Shown: one piece after another, positions 51,571-60,831 of the stretch | How the letters are laid out: the number at the start of each line of letters is the position of its first letter | How positions within the stretch are numbered: the stretch's first letter is position 1 | NCBI GenBank assembly: GCA_964463655.1 | Contig: CAYXDG010000005.1 | Location: forward strand, 1 to 64,000 | DNA length: 64,000 nucleotides | DNA from: Halothece sp964463655 | Lineage (GTDB): Bacteria; Cyanobacteriota; Cyanobacteriia; Cyanobacteriales; Rubidibacteraceae | Direction: 5' to 3' | Position numbers and translations under genes: made by a program | The notes under the pieces: model-generated | Told to the model about the DNA's origin: nothing | The model's input: only the letters and a program-made list of their open reading frames with translations | Database searches by the model: none

Positions 51571-53703
51571 CTATTCTACAGCCTCATAATCACTGGTTGG
51601 GGCTGGTTCATCATCGTCAAACCCTTCAAAGGGGTTGAAATCTTCTTCCTCAATGTCAAATTGAGTTTGGCGACTATAATCATTGTCATTTCTAAAATCT
51701 ATCTCATTGGGCGATCGATTGACAAACTCTGGGGCTTCTACTTCTGTATCACCTTTTAATGTTCCAAACACTTCTTCTAAACCTGACGCTTCTTGAGCAA
51801 GGGCTTCTCGGGTTATTGCTTCTTCTTGAACCGTTTCATAATTTCGAGTTGACGATTTTTCGGGACGACTGCTGCCTTGACTGTACACCTGTGTTCCCAT
51901 TTGTAACACTGCTTCTCGATATTCTTGTAAACGGGTTTGAATCACTTCTAATTCTGTATGAGAATTATCCAGTGCTTGCACTAAGCGTTCTTGTTTCTCT
52001 TTGGCTGCTGTTTTCAGGGGTTGAGGAATTAAACTTTCATTATCTTTTAGGGTCATTTCATGACTGTAGAAGAGGCTCTCTGCCAGATTATTGAGTTCAA
52101 TGCGCTGCACTCGTTTCTGGTCTTCTTCTGCATATATCTCGGCTTCTCGCCGCATTTGTTGGATTTCTGCTTGAGAAAGACCTCCTGTTTCTTTAATGAC
52201 GATACTTTGTTCGCGTCCTGTGCCTTTATCTTCTGCAGAAACTTCTAAAATGCCGTTAACATCAATATCAAAGCTCACCTCAATTTGAGGAACACCTCTG
52301 GGAGCAGCAGGAATGCCTGTGAGCAGAAACTTGCCAAGGGTTTTATTATCCGTTGCCATCGCCCGTTCTCCTTGTAGCACATGAATTTCTACAGAGGTTT
52401 GTCCATCACTGGCGGTGGAAAAGACTTGAGATTTACTGGTGGGAATGGTGGTGTTGCGTTCAATGACTCTTGTAAATACTTCTCCAACGGTCTCAATCCC
52501 TAAAGAGAGGGGAATCACATCTAGCAGTAGTAAGTCGCTGACTTCTTCTTGTTGTAATAAGATACCTCCTTGAATTGCTGCCCCGAGAGCTACTGCCTCA
52601 TCTGGGTTAATCGAGCGATCGGGTTCTTTCCCCCCAAAAAAGTCTTTGAGGGTTTCTTGCACGGCAGGGATGCGGGTTGAACCTCCCACCAGTAGGATGC
52701 GATCGATTTCCTCAGTGGTTAAACCAGAGTCTTCTATGGCTTGGGTGAGAGGTTGAACGGTTTTCTCCACTAACTCACGAGTCAGTTCATTAAACTTCGA
52801 TCGACTCAAGTCTAATTTGAGATGCTTGGGACTCAAATCCTCTTCAGTTTGGCTAAAAGCCGTAATAAAGGGTAAATTGATCGAGGTGGTTGGACGAGTT
52901 GAGAGTTCAATTTTGGCTCGTTCTGCTGCTTCTCGCAGACGCTGTTTTGCCATTTTATCTTTATTGAGATCAATTCCTTCTTTTGCTTTGAACTGCTCTA
53001 GCATCCACTGAACAATCACATTATCAAAGTCATCTCCTCCTAAATGATTGTTTCCCGCCGTTGCTTTCACTTCAAACACGCCACCCCCCAGTTGTAGGAT
53101 TGATACGTCAAATGTTCCGCCTCCTAAGTCATAAACTAAAACATTTTGCTGTTGGTCTTGTTTATCAAGCCCAAAGGCGAGTGCTGCGGCGGTAGGCTCA
53201 TTAATAATTCTCATCACTTTTAGCCCTGCGATCGTGCCAGCATCTTTGGTGGCTTGTCGTTGAGCATCCGTAAAATAAGCGGGAACTGTAATCACCGCTT
53301 CACTAATTGGTTCATTAAGATAATTTTCCGCACTGGCTCTAAGAGTTTGCAGAATGATTGCGGAAATTTCTTGGGGGGTGTACTGTTTGCCCCAAATATT
53401 CACATCAACCGTATTATCTCGCCCTTTTAAGCAGTTATAGGAAACTCGCTGTCGTTCTTGTTCGGTGTCTTCCCAGCGTCGCCCAATAAAGCGTTTGATA
53501 CTATAAACTGTATTGTCAGCGTTGGTAACTGCTTGTCGTTTGGCTAGTTGGCCCACTAGACGCTCTTCTTCTTTAGTAAAAGCGACGATACTGGGAGTTG
53601 TGCGTCCTCCGTCTGAGTTCTCAATGACAATCGGTTTTCCACCTTCTAAAACAGCAAAACAACTGTTTGTGGTGCCAAGGTCAATACCAATAATTTTTCC
53701 CAT
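51571..53703 (-). CDS. dnaK: Hsp70 chaperone DnaK (DnaK1-like)
   Basis: The 710-residue protein starts MGKIIGIDLGTTNSCFAVLE and has the ATPase blocks YDLGGGTFDVSILQLGGG and ILLVGGSTRIPAVQ. It has substrate-domain LLLDVIPLSLGIETVGEVFT. It is longer than the usual 635 residues, with an extended acidic C-terminus (YSRQTQFDIEEEDFNPFEGF, then DDDEPAPTSDYEAVE) and no EEVD-type end. Length and the grpE-dnaK order resemble Synechocystis DnaK1. Transcribed after grpE with about 108 bases between them. Confidence 0.96.
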   Translation of the reverse strand: MGKIIGIDLGTTNSCFAVLEGGKPIVIENSDGGRTTPSIVAFTKEEERLVGQLAKRQAVTNADNTVYSIKRFIGRRWEDTEQERQRVSYNCLKGRDNTVDVNIWGKQYTPQEISAIILQTLRASAENYLNEPISEAVITVPAYFTDAQRQATKDAGTIAGLKVMRIINEPTAAALAFGLDKQDQQQNVLVYDLGGGTFDVSILQLGGGVFEVKATAGNNHLGGDDFDNVIVQWMLEQFKAKEGIDLNKDKMAKQRLREAAERAKIELSTRPTTSINLPFITAFSQTEEDLSPKHLKLDLSRSKFNELTRELVEKTVQPLTQAIEDSGLTTEEIDRILLVGGSTRIPAVQETLKDFFGGKEPDRSINPDEAVALGAAIQGGILLQQEEVSDLLLLDVIPLSLGIETVGEVFTRVIERNTTIPTSKSQVFSTASDGQTSVEIHVLQGERAMATDNKTLGKFLLTGIPAAPRGVPQIEVSFDIDVNGILEVSAEDKGTGREQSIVIKETGGLSQAEIQQMRREAEIYAEEDQKRVQRIELNNLAESLFYSHEMTLKDNESLIPQPLKTAAKEKQERLVQALDNSHTELEVIQTRLQEYREAVLQMGTQVYSQGSSRPEKSSTRNYETVQEEAITREALAQEASGLEEVFGTLKGDTEVEAPEFVNRSPNEIDFRNDNDYSRQTQFDIEEEDFNPFEGFDDDEPAPTSDYEAVE

Positions 53704-53811
53704 GAGCTTATCAAGTGAGTTTTTTGTTCAGTATATTAGGATATTTAGTAGCAAGGTTTCCCTCTCCCGAGAAGGAAACTAGCAGCATGATTTTGATCAA
53801 CTCTGATCAAT

Positions 53812-54555
53812 TTAAGCTAGTTGTTCTTCACTATCGCTAGGAGAGGGGTTTTCCTCCTCTTCAGGAGAGGTTTCTGGGGCGGTAGCCACTTTAACCATTG
53901 CATGACGCAGAACGCTATCCCCTAACAGATATCCTGATCTTAATTCTTCAATCACTGTTCCCTCTGCGTGTTCGCTGCTGGGTTCTCGGAGCATGGCTTC
54001 ATGGTAGTAGGGATCGAACGGTTCTCCTTCTGGACGCATTTTGGAGACACCGAGGTTTTTGAGGGCTTCCACCAGTTGTTTATAAACCCCTTGATAGCTT
54101 TTATGGATATTCATTTCGCCATCGGTTGCGGGTTTAATCTGCGATCGCGCTCGTTCAAAATTATCCACAATTTCTAAAATTTTGGTAAGAGTCTCCCGCT
54201 TGACATTTTGCTTCACTTCTTCTCGATGCGCCTCGCTGCGACGGCGGAAGTTTTCAAAGTCAGCAGCCAGACGTTTTGCTTGAGCAGTGATTGCCTCTCG
54301 ATTTTGAATTTCTTCTTCTAATTTTTGCTGCAGGGTCTGAATTTCTGCTTGTAGCTGTTCCTGAGCAGCGGTTTCCTCGACTTTTTCCTCTGCTTGCTCT
54401 GGCTGTTGATTTTCTTGAGCGACAGGAGACTCATCCATTGCTTCTCCCTCAGTGGGGGTTGCTTCGTGATGATTGTCTAGAGACTCAAGTTCTTGATTTT
54501 TTTCTTCTTGATTGGTTTCATTATTCATAGTGTCAGTTGGTTTATGTTCGTCCAT
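53812..54555 (-). CDS. grpE: Nucleotide exchange factor GrpE
   Basis: From ATG 54555 this is 247 residues. An acidic, low-complexity N-terminus (about 1-80) precedes a long coiled coil (EIQTLQQKLEEEIQNREAIT) and the GrpE head (RPEGEPFDPYYHEAMLREPS, then VLRHAMVKVA). A TTG start at 54564 would add three residues. No CIRCE operator is visible upstream. Confidence 0.94.
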   Translation of the reverse strand: MDEHKPTDTMNNETNQEEKNQELESLDNHHEATPTEGEAMDESPVAQENQQPEQAEEKVEETAAQEQLQAEIQTLQQKLEEEIQNREAITAQAKRLAADFENFRRRSEAHREEVKQNVKRETLTKILEIVDNFERARSQIKPATDGEMNIHKSYQGVYKQLVEALKNLGVSKMRPEGEPFDPYYHEAMLREPSSEHAEGTVIEELRSGYLLGDSVLRHAMVKVATAPETSPEEEENPSPSDSEEQLA

Positions 54556-54645
54556 GATCTTCAATTCTTTTTACACACTCTATCGCATTCTAGATTAACA
54601 ATTTTAGTCTTGTTTGCTGTTGTCTGAAAAAGTTCGGTTTCATCG

Positions 54646-54674
54646 AAAAAACACCCCCAAAACCTTTGGGGGTG
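54646..54674 (-). terminator. Intrinsic terminator of chlP
   Basis: On the minus strand CACCCCCAAA-GGT-TTTGGGGGTG is a perfect 10-bp stem with a 3-base loop followed by six T (the A-run at plus 54646-54651). It lies about 43 bases past the chlP stop. It is the clearest terminator in the window. Confidence 0.93.
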
Positions 54675-54716
54675 ACAAATATCATTATAGTTTGCGTTCA
54701 AGACCTTGGCTAAGGC

Positions 54717-55937
54717 TTAGGGAGCAAGAGCGTGTCCTCTGAGCAGACTGCCCACGGTTTTGGCTGTAATTTTCATCTGGACCAGAGGATTACCAGGGGC
54801 AACGGTTTTGTAGAGATAGCTATCAAAGGTGAGACGTTGCACATCCTTGTCTGAGCACATTTCTACAAAGGCTTCCCGACTGGCATCAGAACGATAGAAG
54901 ACTCGTTGTAAGAGGTCTAAGACTAGGTAGGTCATGCCATAGCGTTTATCCCAGCGTTTGAGATAAAGTTTGAGATCAGCTTCGGTGGGAATCCGTTGTC
55001 CATTTTTAGAGGTTTCGACGATGGTTTCGGCACACATCCGAGCAGATTTGGCAGCAAAGTAAATGCCTTCGCCAGAGGATTTGGTAACGGTTCCTGCTGC
55101 ATCTCCCACAAGTGCAACGCGATCGCGCACACGGTGAGGACGGGGATGTTCAGGGATGGGGTGAGCTTCCACTTTAATGATTTCCCCACCTGCGATGCGC
55201 TCAGCAGCACGGGCGCGAATGCCTGCTTGTAGGTCTTTAATTTTCGCTTTATTGACCTTCATCGTGCCTGTTCCCACAGCCACATGGTCAAACTTGGGGA
55301 AGACCCACGCATAGAAGTCTGGGGAAACATCATCGCCCACATACATCTCTGCGAGTTCTTCGTAGTAGTGCATTTTATCTTCGGGAATCCGAATCCGTTC
55401 TTGGAAGGCGATCGCGTAGTTATAATCACCTGCATCAATCGCTTTCGCCACCCGTGAGTTTGCCCCATCTGCACCGATGACCACATCCACTTGTAGGGTT
55501 TTGGCAGTTCCGACAGTGCTACCATCAGAATGATCAGCATAGTGGAGCGTATAAGGCTCATTATTGCTTTGAGGTAATTCTAGGCGATGAACAGTGCCAT
55601 TAATTAAATTTGCGCCGAGTTTGGCTGCACGGTTTCTTAAAAAGCCGTCTAGGACTTCCCGACGGCACATTCCGATATATTCGTCTTTTTTTTCTAAATT
55701 AATATCAACGGTCACATTGGAGGGGGAGATCATTTTCATGTTTCTCACCCGGCGATCGATAATTTCGGGAGGGAGGTCAAACTCACTCACCATGCAGAGG
55801 GGAATTGCGCCACCGCAAGGTTTTGCATTATCGAGTTTCCGTTCAAATAAATAAGTTTCAATTCCTGCTTTGGCTAATACTTCCGCAGCAGAAGAACCCG
55901 CCGGTCCTGATCCGACAACAGCAACCCTTAACACCAA
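54717..55937 (-). CDS. chlP: Geranylgeranyl reductase ChlP
   Basis: The 406-residue flavoprotein reduces geranylgeranyl to phytyl for chlorophyll and tocopherol. It has the FAD motif VAVVGSGPAGSSAAEVLAKA, GADGANSRVAKAI, and DRVALVGDAAGTVTKSSGEG. Start is TTG 55937 or GTG 55934, after AGGAGATAAACA. Membrane-associated in cyanobacteria. Full length. Confidence 0.96.
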   Translation of the reverse strand: MVLRVAVVGSGPAGSSAAEVLAKAGIETYLFERKLDNAKPCGGAIPLCMVSEFDLPPEIIDRRVRNMKMISPSNVTVDINLEKKDEYIGMCRREVLDGFLRNRAAKLGANLINGTVHRLELPQSNNEPYTLHYADHSDGSTVGTAKTLQVDVVIGADGANSRVAKAIDAGDYNYAIAFQERIRIPEDKMHYYEELAEMYVGDDVSPDFYAWVFPKFDHVAVGTGTMKVNKAKIKDLQAGIRARAAERIAGGEIIKVEAHPIPEHPRPHRVRDRVALVGDAAGTVTKSSGEGIYFAAKSARMCAETIVETSKNGQRIPTEADLKLYLKRWDKRYGMTYLVLDLLQRVFYRSDASREAFVEMCSDKDVQRLTFDSYLYKTVAPGNPLVQMKITAKTVGSLLRGHALAP

Positions 55938-56104
55938 TGTTTATCTCCTCTACTTAATAACTCAACTTTTGGCATACTACCATGCTATTCTGCTGCTTTT
56001 GCTGAGTATTTCCCCAATTCAGAAAGATTTTGCAACAGTCTTTTACACTGGTCAAACAAATCTTTACATTCCTTGACGATCGCATCTTAATTGTCGGATG
56101 GGCC

Positions 56105-56282
56105 TCACAGTGCAGACTCCATGAGAGAAATATCCAAATAGAGAATAATCGTATGATCCCCTGCCTGATCACTGCTAACAGGCGACATTTCTAACCTCAT
56201 CTGATCGCAGTAATAAGAACTCTTGCCATGTTGCAGCGATCCAAGTATCTGTGGGAATTTGCATCTTTGGAGAACTGGTCAT
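56105..56282 (-). pseudogene. Second Uma2-family remnant
   Basis: The minus strand starts MTSSPKMQIPTDTWIAATWQ, loses frame, and continues YYCDQMRLEMSPVSSDQAGD, then HTIILYLDISL to a TGA at 56107-56105. The blocks resemble the N-terminal half of Uma2-type (DUF820) proteins; the rest is deleted. It differs from the first copy at 31.2 kb, so it is a separate gene that decayed. Confidence 0.75.
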
Positions 56283-56749
56283 AGTTGGATTCCTAGAAAT
56301 CCTCCTTCATTTTAGGATCAACTCAGACTAAAACGCGATCGCGCTGTCAAAAATCTTTTTGATACACTTCTTAATAATTTCCCTAAGAATTCCCAAAACG
56401 TTTTACTCTAAAAGCTGACCCCCGTCGTAGATGCAGATACTTAACCAAATATCTTTCATCAACCAGACAAGTTTTGGGTGAGCTTGGTAAAAAACTATCA
56501 ACCGCTATGATCACGCTAGGAAAAACCATAAAAACGATACAAGGACTCAATATATCAATCCATTGAAAAAGCACTTATAAGCTCATGATTTGCCATCAAT
56601 TTCCTAGAAGACAATCGCTGTTGAATAAAATTTAATGCCAAGTTCCCCTAACCGAGGGTCATCATCGGCACTGGAATTGTTATGATTCCCTAGTGCTATG
56701 CAACCCCAAGCCGAAAAAAAACAATTGTGATAGGAGATAGGTAAAAATA
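56283..56749 (+). promoter_or_regulatory. Long apcE upstream region
   Basis: A gene-free stretch of about 467 bases precedes apcE. The ribosome site AGGAGATAGG is 7-8 bases before the ATG. A weak inverted repeat TCCTA...TAGGA occurs at about 56291-56315. No firm -35/-10 assignment was made. Highly expressed phycobilisome genes often have long leaders, so an upstream promoter is expected here. Confidence 0.4.
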
Positions 56750-59700
56750 ATGATTAGTGCCTCCGGAGGAAGTTCAGTCGCACGTCCGCAACTTTATCAA
56801 ACCGTTCCTCTCTCTAAGTTATCCCAAGCGGAACAGCAAGACCGCTTTTTAGACAAGGGAGAACTGAAAGAACTGGATACCTTTTTCCAGTTGGGAACAA
56901 AACGGGTTGAAATTGCTCAACTCATCACCCGTAAATCGGAATTAATTGTCTCTCGCGCTGCGAACCGTATTTTTACAGGTGGTTCGCCAATGTCTTATTT
57001 AGAAAAGCCGAAAGAAGAAGTTCCTGTGATGGTTCCCGCAGGAGGAAATGAAACCGATGTTCGTCGTCAAATGGAACTGGGAACAGTCACTTACGCTGAA
57101 AGCGGTGGTGGTTTCTTAGAAGGGTTAAAAGCTCTGTTTAGCGTCTCTAGCAGCAGCATTCCTGTTCCTCCTGGCTTCCGTCCCATTAATGTTTCCCGCT
57201 ATGGCCCGCAGAATATGCAGAAATCCTTGCGGGACTTATCATGGATGTTACGATATGTGACTTATGCGATCGTGGCGGGTGATCCCAACATCATCACCGT
57301 TAACGTGCGAGGGTTACGGGAAATCATTGAAAACGCCTGTTCCAGCGCAGCGACCTTGGTGGCGTTGGGCGAAATGCAAGCAGCATCCTTGGAATACTTC
57401 AGACAAGATGAGGAAGCCCGTGCTACTGTTGAGCAATACTTCCAAGTGCTGATTTCAGAATTCCGAGCGCCCACCCCCTCTAACAAACTCCGTCAGCGTC
57501 CCAGTGGCGATAAGCAAGGGTTAGAACTTCCCCAAAGTTACTTCAACGCGGCGGAAAATCGCCAGAAGTTTGTCATGAAACCTGGCTTATCTGTTTCAGA
57601 AAAGCAAGCGGTGGTTAAAGCAGCCTATCGCCAAGTTTTTGAACGGGATATCACTCGCGCTTACAGCCTCTCCATTTCCGACCTAGAATCGAAAGTTAAG
57701 AACTGTGAAATTTCTGTTAAGGAATTTATTCGCCGTCTGGGTAAATCTCCCCTTTATCGCCAGCAATTTTATGAACCCTATATCAACAGTCGCGCTTTAG
57801 AACTAGCATTCCGTCACTTCCTTGGACGGGGCCCGTCTTCCCGCGAAGAAGTCCAAACTTACTTCTCCATTGTTTCTCAAGGGGGACTTCCCGCATTAAT
57901 TGATGCGCTGGTGGATAGCCAAGAATACTCCGATTATTTTGGGGAAGAAACCGTTCCTTATATTCGCGGTTTAGGAATTGAAGCCCAAGAATGTCGCAAT
58001 TGGGGAATGCAGCAAGACCTGTTTAACTACAGCGCACCTTTCCGTAAGATTCCTCAATTTATCACCACTTACGCCCAATATAATCGTCCTTTAGCGGATC
58101 AGCATCCTTATGGAAGCGGAAATGACCCTCTTGAAATTCAATTTGGGGCAATTTTCCCGAAAGAAACCCGCAACCCCAGCAAAAGTCCCGCACCTTTTGG
58201 AAAAGATACCCGTCGCATTTTAATTAATCGTGGGCCAGCAACCTATAATCAAACAGGGAATCCTAAAGCACGGGGTTTGTTCCCAGGTTCTCTTGGTCCC
58301 AAAGTCTTCCGTGGCGACCAGATGGCATTTTCTGGCTTAACTAGCACCACCAATAACAGCTACAGTGTCAAATACTCCGAAAGCAGCAGCCAAAAACTGA
58401 TTCTGGCTTGTTATCGCCAAGTTTTTGGACGGGATGTTTATGCAAGACAGCGCCTGAATGTGGCGGAAATTAAGCTGGAAAATGGAGAAATCACCGTCCG
58501 CGAGTTTATTCGGATGTTGGCGAAGTCAGAGGTCTTCCGTAAAATGTACTGGACTTCTCTCTATGTCACCAAGTCCATTGAATACATCCACCGTCGTCTG
58601 TTAGGTCGTCCCACCTACGGTCGCCAAGAAATGAACAAATACTTTGATATTTGCTCGAAAAAAGGATTCTACGCCTTAGTGGATGCGATGATTGACAGCA
58701 CGGAGTACAGCGAGACATTTGGGGAAGATACTGTTCCTTATGAGCGTTATTTAACCCCTGGCGGGTTACAGTTACGCACCCGCACTAATAACCTACGTCA
58801 AGATGTGGGAACGGAAATTAAACCTGAAGTGACTCCTCGTTATGCTGAGTTGGGTAAAGTTTCTGAACAACGCAGTGAACCTAATGTTCAATATCGCATC
58901 AAGCAAGGGGTCAACAAACGTCGTGAACAAACTAAGCAGTTTAAGCTGACAACGACAACAGATAAGGTGGCGCTGAAAACTGTGATTGGTGCTGCGTATC
59001 GTCAAGTCTTTGAACGGGATATTGAACCATACATCGTTAAAGCTGAGTTCACTAATTTAGAAAGTAAACTGGGTAACGGGGAAATTACTCTGAAAGAGTT
59101 TATTGAAGGGTTAGGTTGTTCTGAGCTATATGTTAAAGAGTTCTATATTCCCTATCCCAATACGAAGGTGATTGAGTTGGGAACAAAGCATTTCCTGGGT
59201 CGTGCGCCGTTGAATCAAAAAGAGATTCAGAAATACAATCAAATTTTAGCAACGCAAGGGGTGCGTGCGTTTGTGAAGGCTTTGGTCAACAGCATGGAAT
59301 ACGCGCAGGTGTTCGGGGAAGATGTCGTTCCCTATCGCCGTTATCCTACTTTACCCGCAGCGAACTTCCCCAATACAGAAAGCCTGTATAATAAGCTAAC
59401 TAAGCAGGATGATGAGTTGGTAGTTCCCAGCTTTGAAACGGTGAAACCACGTATGGATAACAGCAAGTTTCCCTTGATGTCGCAAGGGAATGGACAAAGT
59501 AGCATGGGAAAGCCTGCTGAATATTTGGAGTTGGCTCGATCGATGAACACTCCTGAAACAGTCCCACAACCCACTGCTTTACGGATTTTCCGCTATTCTC
59601 CCCAAGCTAGCATCCCCCAAACCCAACAGGTGATCAATGCGGTTTACGGGCAACTGTTAGATGTTCCTCAAGACAATGTTCCTGAAACATTCCGTTTACA

Positions 59701-60001
59701 AGCATGGGAAGAAAGCCTTCTCGCTGGTGAGGCAACCGTGCGAGGGTTTGTGAAAGCACTGGCTAAGTCTGAGGTTTATCAACAGCGTTTTGTTATTCCT
59801 TATCCTGATCCCAAAGTTGTGGAGTGTCTCTATCGTCATTTATTAGGACGCGCTGCAAGCGGAGTCGAGATTCATCAGATGACACAACTGTTAACTGAAA
59901 AATGTTTCCATGCTGTGGTTGATTATGTGGTTGATGGTGTTGAGTACAGCCGTTTCTTTGGTGAGATGGTTGTTCCTTACTCCAAGGAAAATAACCGTTA
60001 A
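56750..60001 (+). CDS. apcE: Phycobilisome core-membrane linker ApcE with four linker repeats
   Basis: The 1083-residue LCM is the terminal energy emitter and scaffold of the phycobilisome core. The phycobilin-type domain covers about residues 20-240, with a loop insertion around 77-150. The chromophore Cys is about residue 197 in IIENACSSAAT. Four linker (REP) domains follow at about 280-405, 545-665, 740-865 and 955-1077, recognised by RQVFERD/G, the EFI or GFV helix and a VPY-type ending. Four REPs are associated with five-cylinder cores in characterised cyanobacteria. The apcA, apcB and apcC genes usually downstream are absent. Confidence 0.97.
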   Translation: MISASGGSSVARPQLYQTVPLSKLSQAEQQDRFLDKGELKELDTFFQLGTKRVEIAQLITRKSELIVSRAANRIFTGGSPMSYLEKPKEEVPVMVPAGGNETDVRRQMELGTVTYAESGGGFLEGLKALFSVSSSSIPVPPGFRPINVSRYGPQNMQKSLRDLSWMLRYVTYAIVAGDPNIITVNVRGLREIIENACSSAATLVALGEMQAASLEYFRQDEEARATVEQYFQVLISEFRAPTPSNKLRQRPSGDKQGLELPQSYFNAAENRQKFVMKPGLSVSEKQAVVKAAYRQVFERDITRAYSLSISDLESKVKNCEISVKEFIRRLGKSPLYRQQFYEPYINSRALELAFRHFLGRGPSSREEVQTYFSIVSQGGLPALIDALVDSQEYSDYFGEETVPYIRGLGIEAQECRNWGMQQDLFNYSAPFRKIPQFITTYAQYNRPLADQHPYGSGNDPLEIQFGAIFPKETRNPSKSPAPFGKDTRRILINRGPATYNQTGNPKARGLFPGSLGPKVFRGDQMAFSGLTSTTNNSYSVKYSESSSQKLILACYRQVFGRDVYARQRLNVAEIKLENGEITVREFIRMLAKSEVFRKMYWTSLYVTKSIEYIHRRLLGRPTYGRQEMNKYFDICSKKGFYALVDAMIDSTEYSETFGEDTVPYERYLTPGGLQLRTRTNNLRQDVGTEIKPEVTPRYAELGKVSEQRSEPNVQYRIKQGVNKRREQTKQFKLTTTTDKVALKTVIGAAYRQVFERDIEPYIVKAEFTNLESKLGNGEITLKEFIEGLGCSELYVKEFYIPYPNTKVIELGTKHFLGRAPLNQKEIQKYNQILATQGVRAFVKALVNSMEYAQVFGEDVVPYRRYPTLPAANFPNTESLYNKLTKQDDELVVPSFETVKPRMDNSKFPLMSQGNGQSSMGKPAEYLELARSMNTPETVPQPTALRIFRYSPQASIPQTQQVINAVYGQLLDVPQDNVPETFRLQAWEESLLAGEATVRGFVKALAKSEVYQQRFVIPYPDPKVVECLYRHLLGRAASGVEIHQMTQLLTEKCFHAVVDYVVDGVEYSRFFGEMVVPYSKENNR

Positions 60002-60021
60002 TCTAGACTGATCTCTGCTCT

Positions 60022-60044
60022 CCCCCCTTGAATATAAGGGGGGG
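60022..60044 (+). terminator. C-run/G-run hairpin after apcE
   Basis: CCCCCCTT-GAATAT-AAGGGGGG is an 8-bp perfect stem with a 6-base loop, 21 bases past the apcE stop. No T-run. It probably acts as a message stabiliser or terminator for apcE, or is a dispersed repeat copy. Confidence 0.6.
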
Positions 60045-60186
60045 AAACAGTAGGGTGGGATGGTATTCAAGGAACAATCAGCTAAGATGCACTTAAATCG
60101 GGTATTTTAAGGTTAGCTGAAAAAGCTGATCATCCCCCCTCATTGTTCTCCTAAACACACCGATTAATGGACTTATTTCTAAGACC

Positions 60187-60822
60187 CTAGTTATTTATTA
60201 AAGTTTTTTTTAAGGTTAATGCTCGTTGGGTAATTGCTTGCCAATTTTGATTTGCGATCGCGGTTTTGGGAAATAACTGCGAGGATAATCCCACAGCGAT
60301 CGCGCCCCCTTCTAAAAAGGCTTTGGCATTTTCTATGGTAACACCGCCTGTGGGAATTAAGGGAATTTTTTCTAAAGGATTTTGCAAACTTTTAATATAA
60401 TCAACTCCTCCCAAAGATTGTACGGGAAATACTTTAATCGCCGTTGCACCTGCTTGCCATGCGGTGATAATTTCGGTGGGGGATAATGCACCTGCAATGA
60501 TGGGAATGCCCTCTAATTTTGCGGTTTCAATGAGTTGAGTATTAACATGGGGAGTAAAGACAAATTGTGCGCCTGACGCGATCGCGCTTTTGAGGTCTGC
60601 TACCGTTAAAATTGTTCCCGTTCCAATGGTACAATCAGGGAGTTCCGATCGCAATTCTGGGACTAATTGTTCTGGTCGATCGCTGTTCCAAGTAATTTCG
60701 ATTAGTTTAATTCCTCCCTGTTGCATTGCTTTAGCAAGTTGTTTTCCCAAGGCGTTGGCAGGCGATCGAATAACAGCAATAACTTGTTCTTTTTGAACGA
60801 TTTTTAACCAGTCGTTTGTCAT
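60187..60822 (-). CDS. eda: KDPG/KHG aldolase
   Basis: The 211-residue class I aldolase has KLIEITWNSDRPEQLV, the IGTGTILTVADLKSAIASGA block, and the Schiff-base Lys in IKVFPVQSLGGVDYIKSLQ near residue 134. GGV near residue 159 binds phosphate. It supports the Entner-Doudoroff route of sugar breakdown. ATG 60822. Nine bases separate it from ycf37 on the same strand. Confidence 0.93.
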   Translation of the reverse strand: MTNDWLKIVQKEQVIAVIRSPANALGKQLAKAMQQGGIKLIEITWNSDRPEQLVPELRSELPDCTIGTGTILTVADLKSAIASGAQFVFTPHVNTQLIETAKLEGIPIIAGALSPTEIITAWQAGATAIKVFPVQSLGGVDYIKSLQNPLEKIPLIPTGGVTIENAKAFLEGGAIAVGLSSQLFPKTAIANQNWQAITQRALTLKKTLINN

Positions 60823-60831
60823 CGCAATGTT

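Noticed and set aside
54556..54645. CIRCE/HrcA operator upstream of grpE
   Set aside because: No TTAGCACTC-N9-GAGTGCTAA-type inverted repeat is present.
55954..56574. ORFs of 60-72 codons on the minus strand upstream of apcE
   Set aside because: The frames do not agree with the Uma2 remnant visible in the same stretch and show no independent coding signal.
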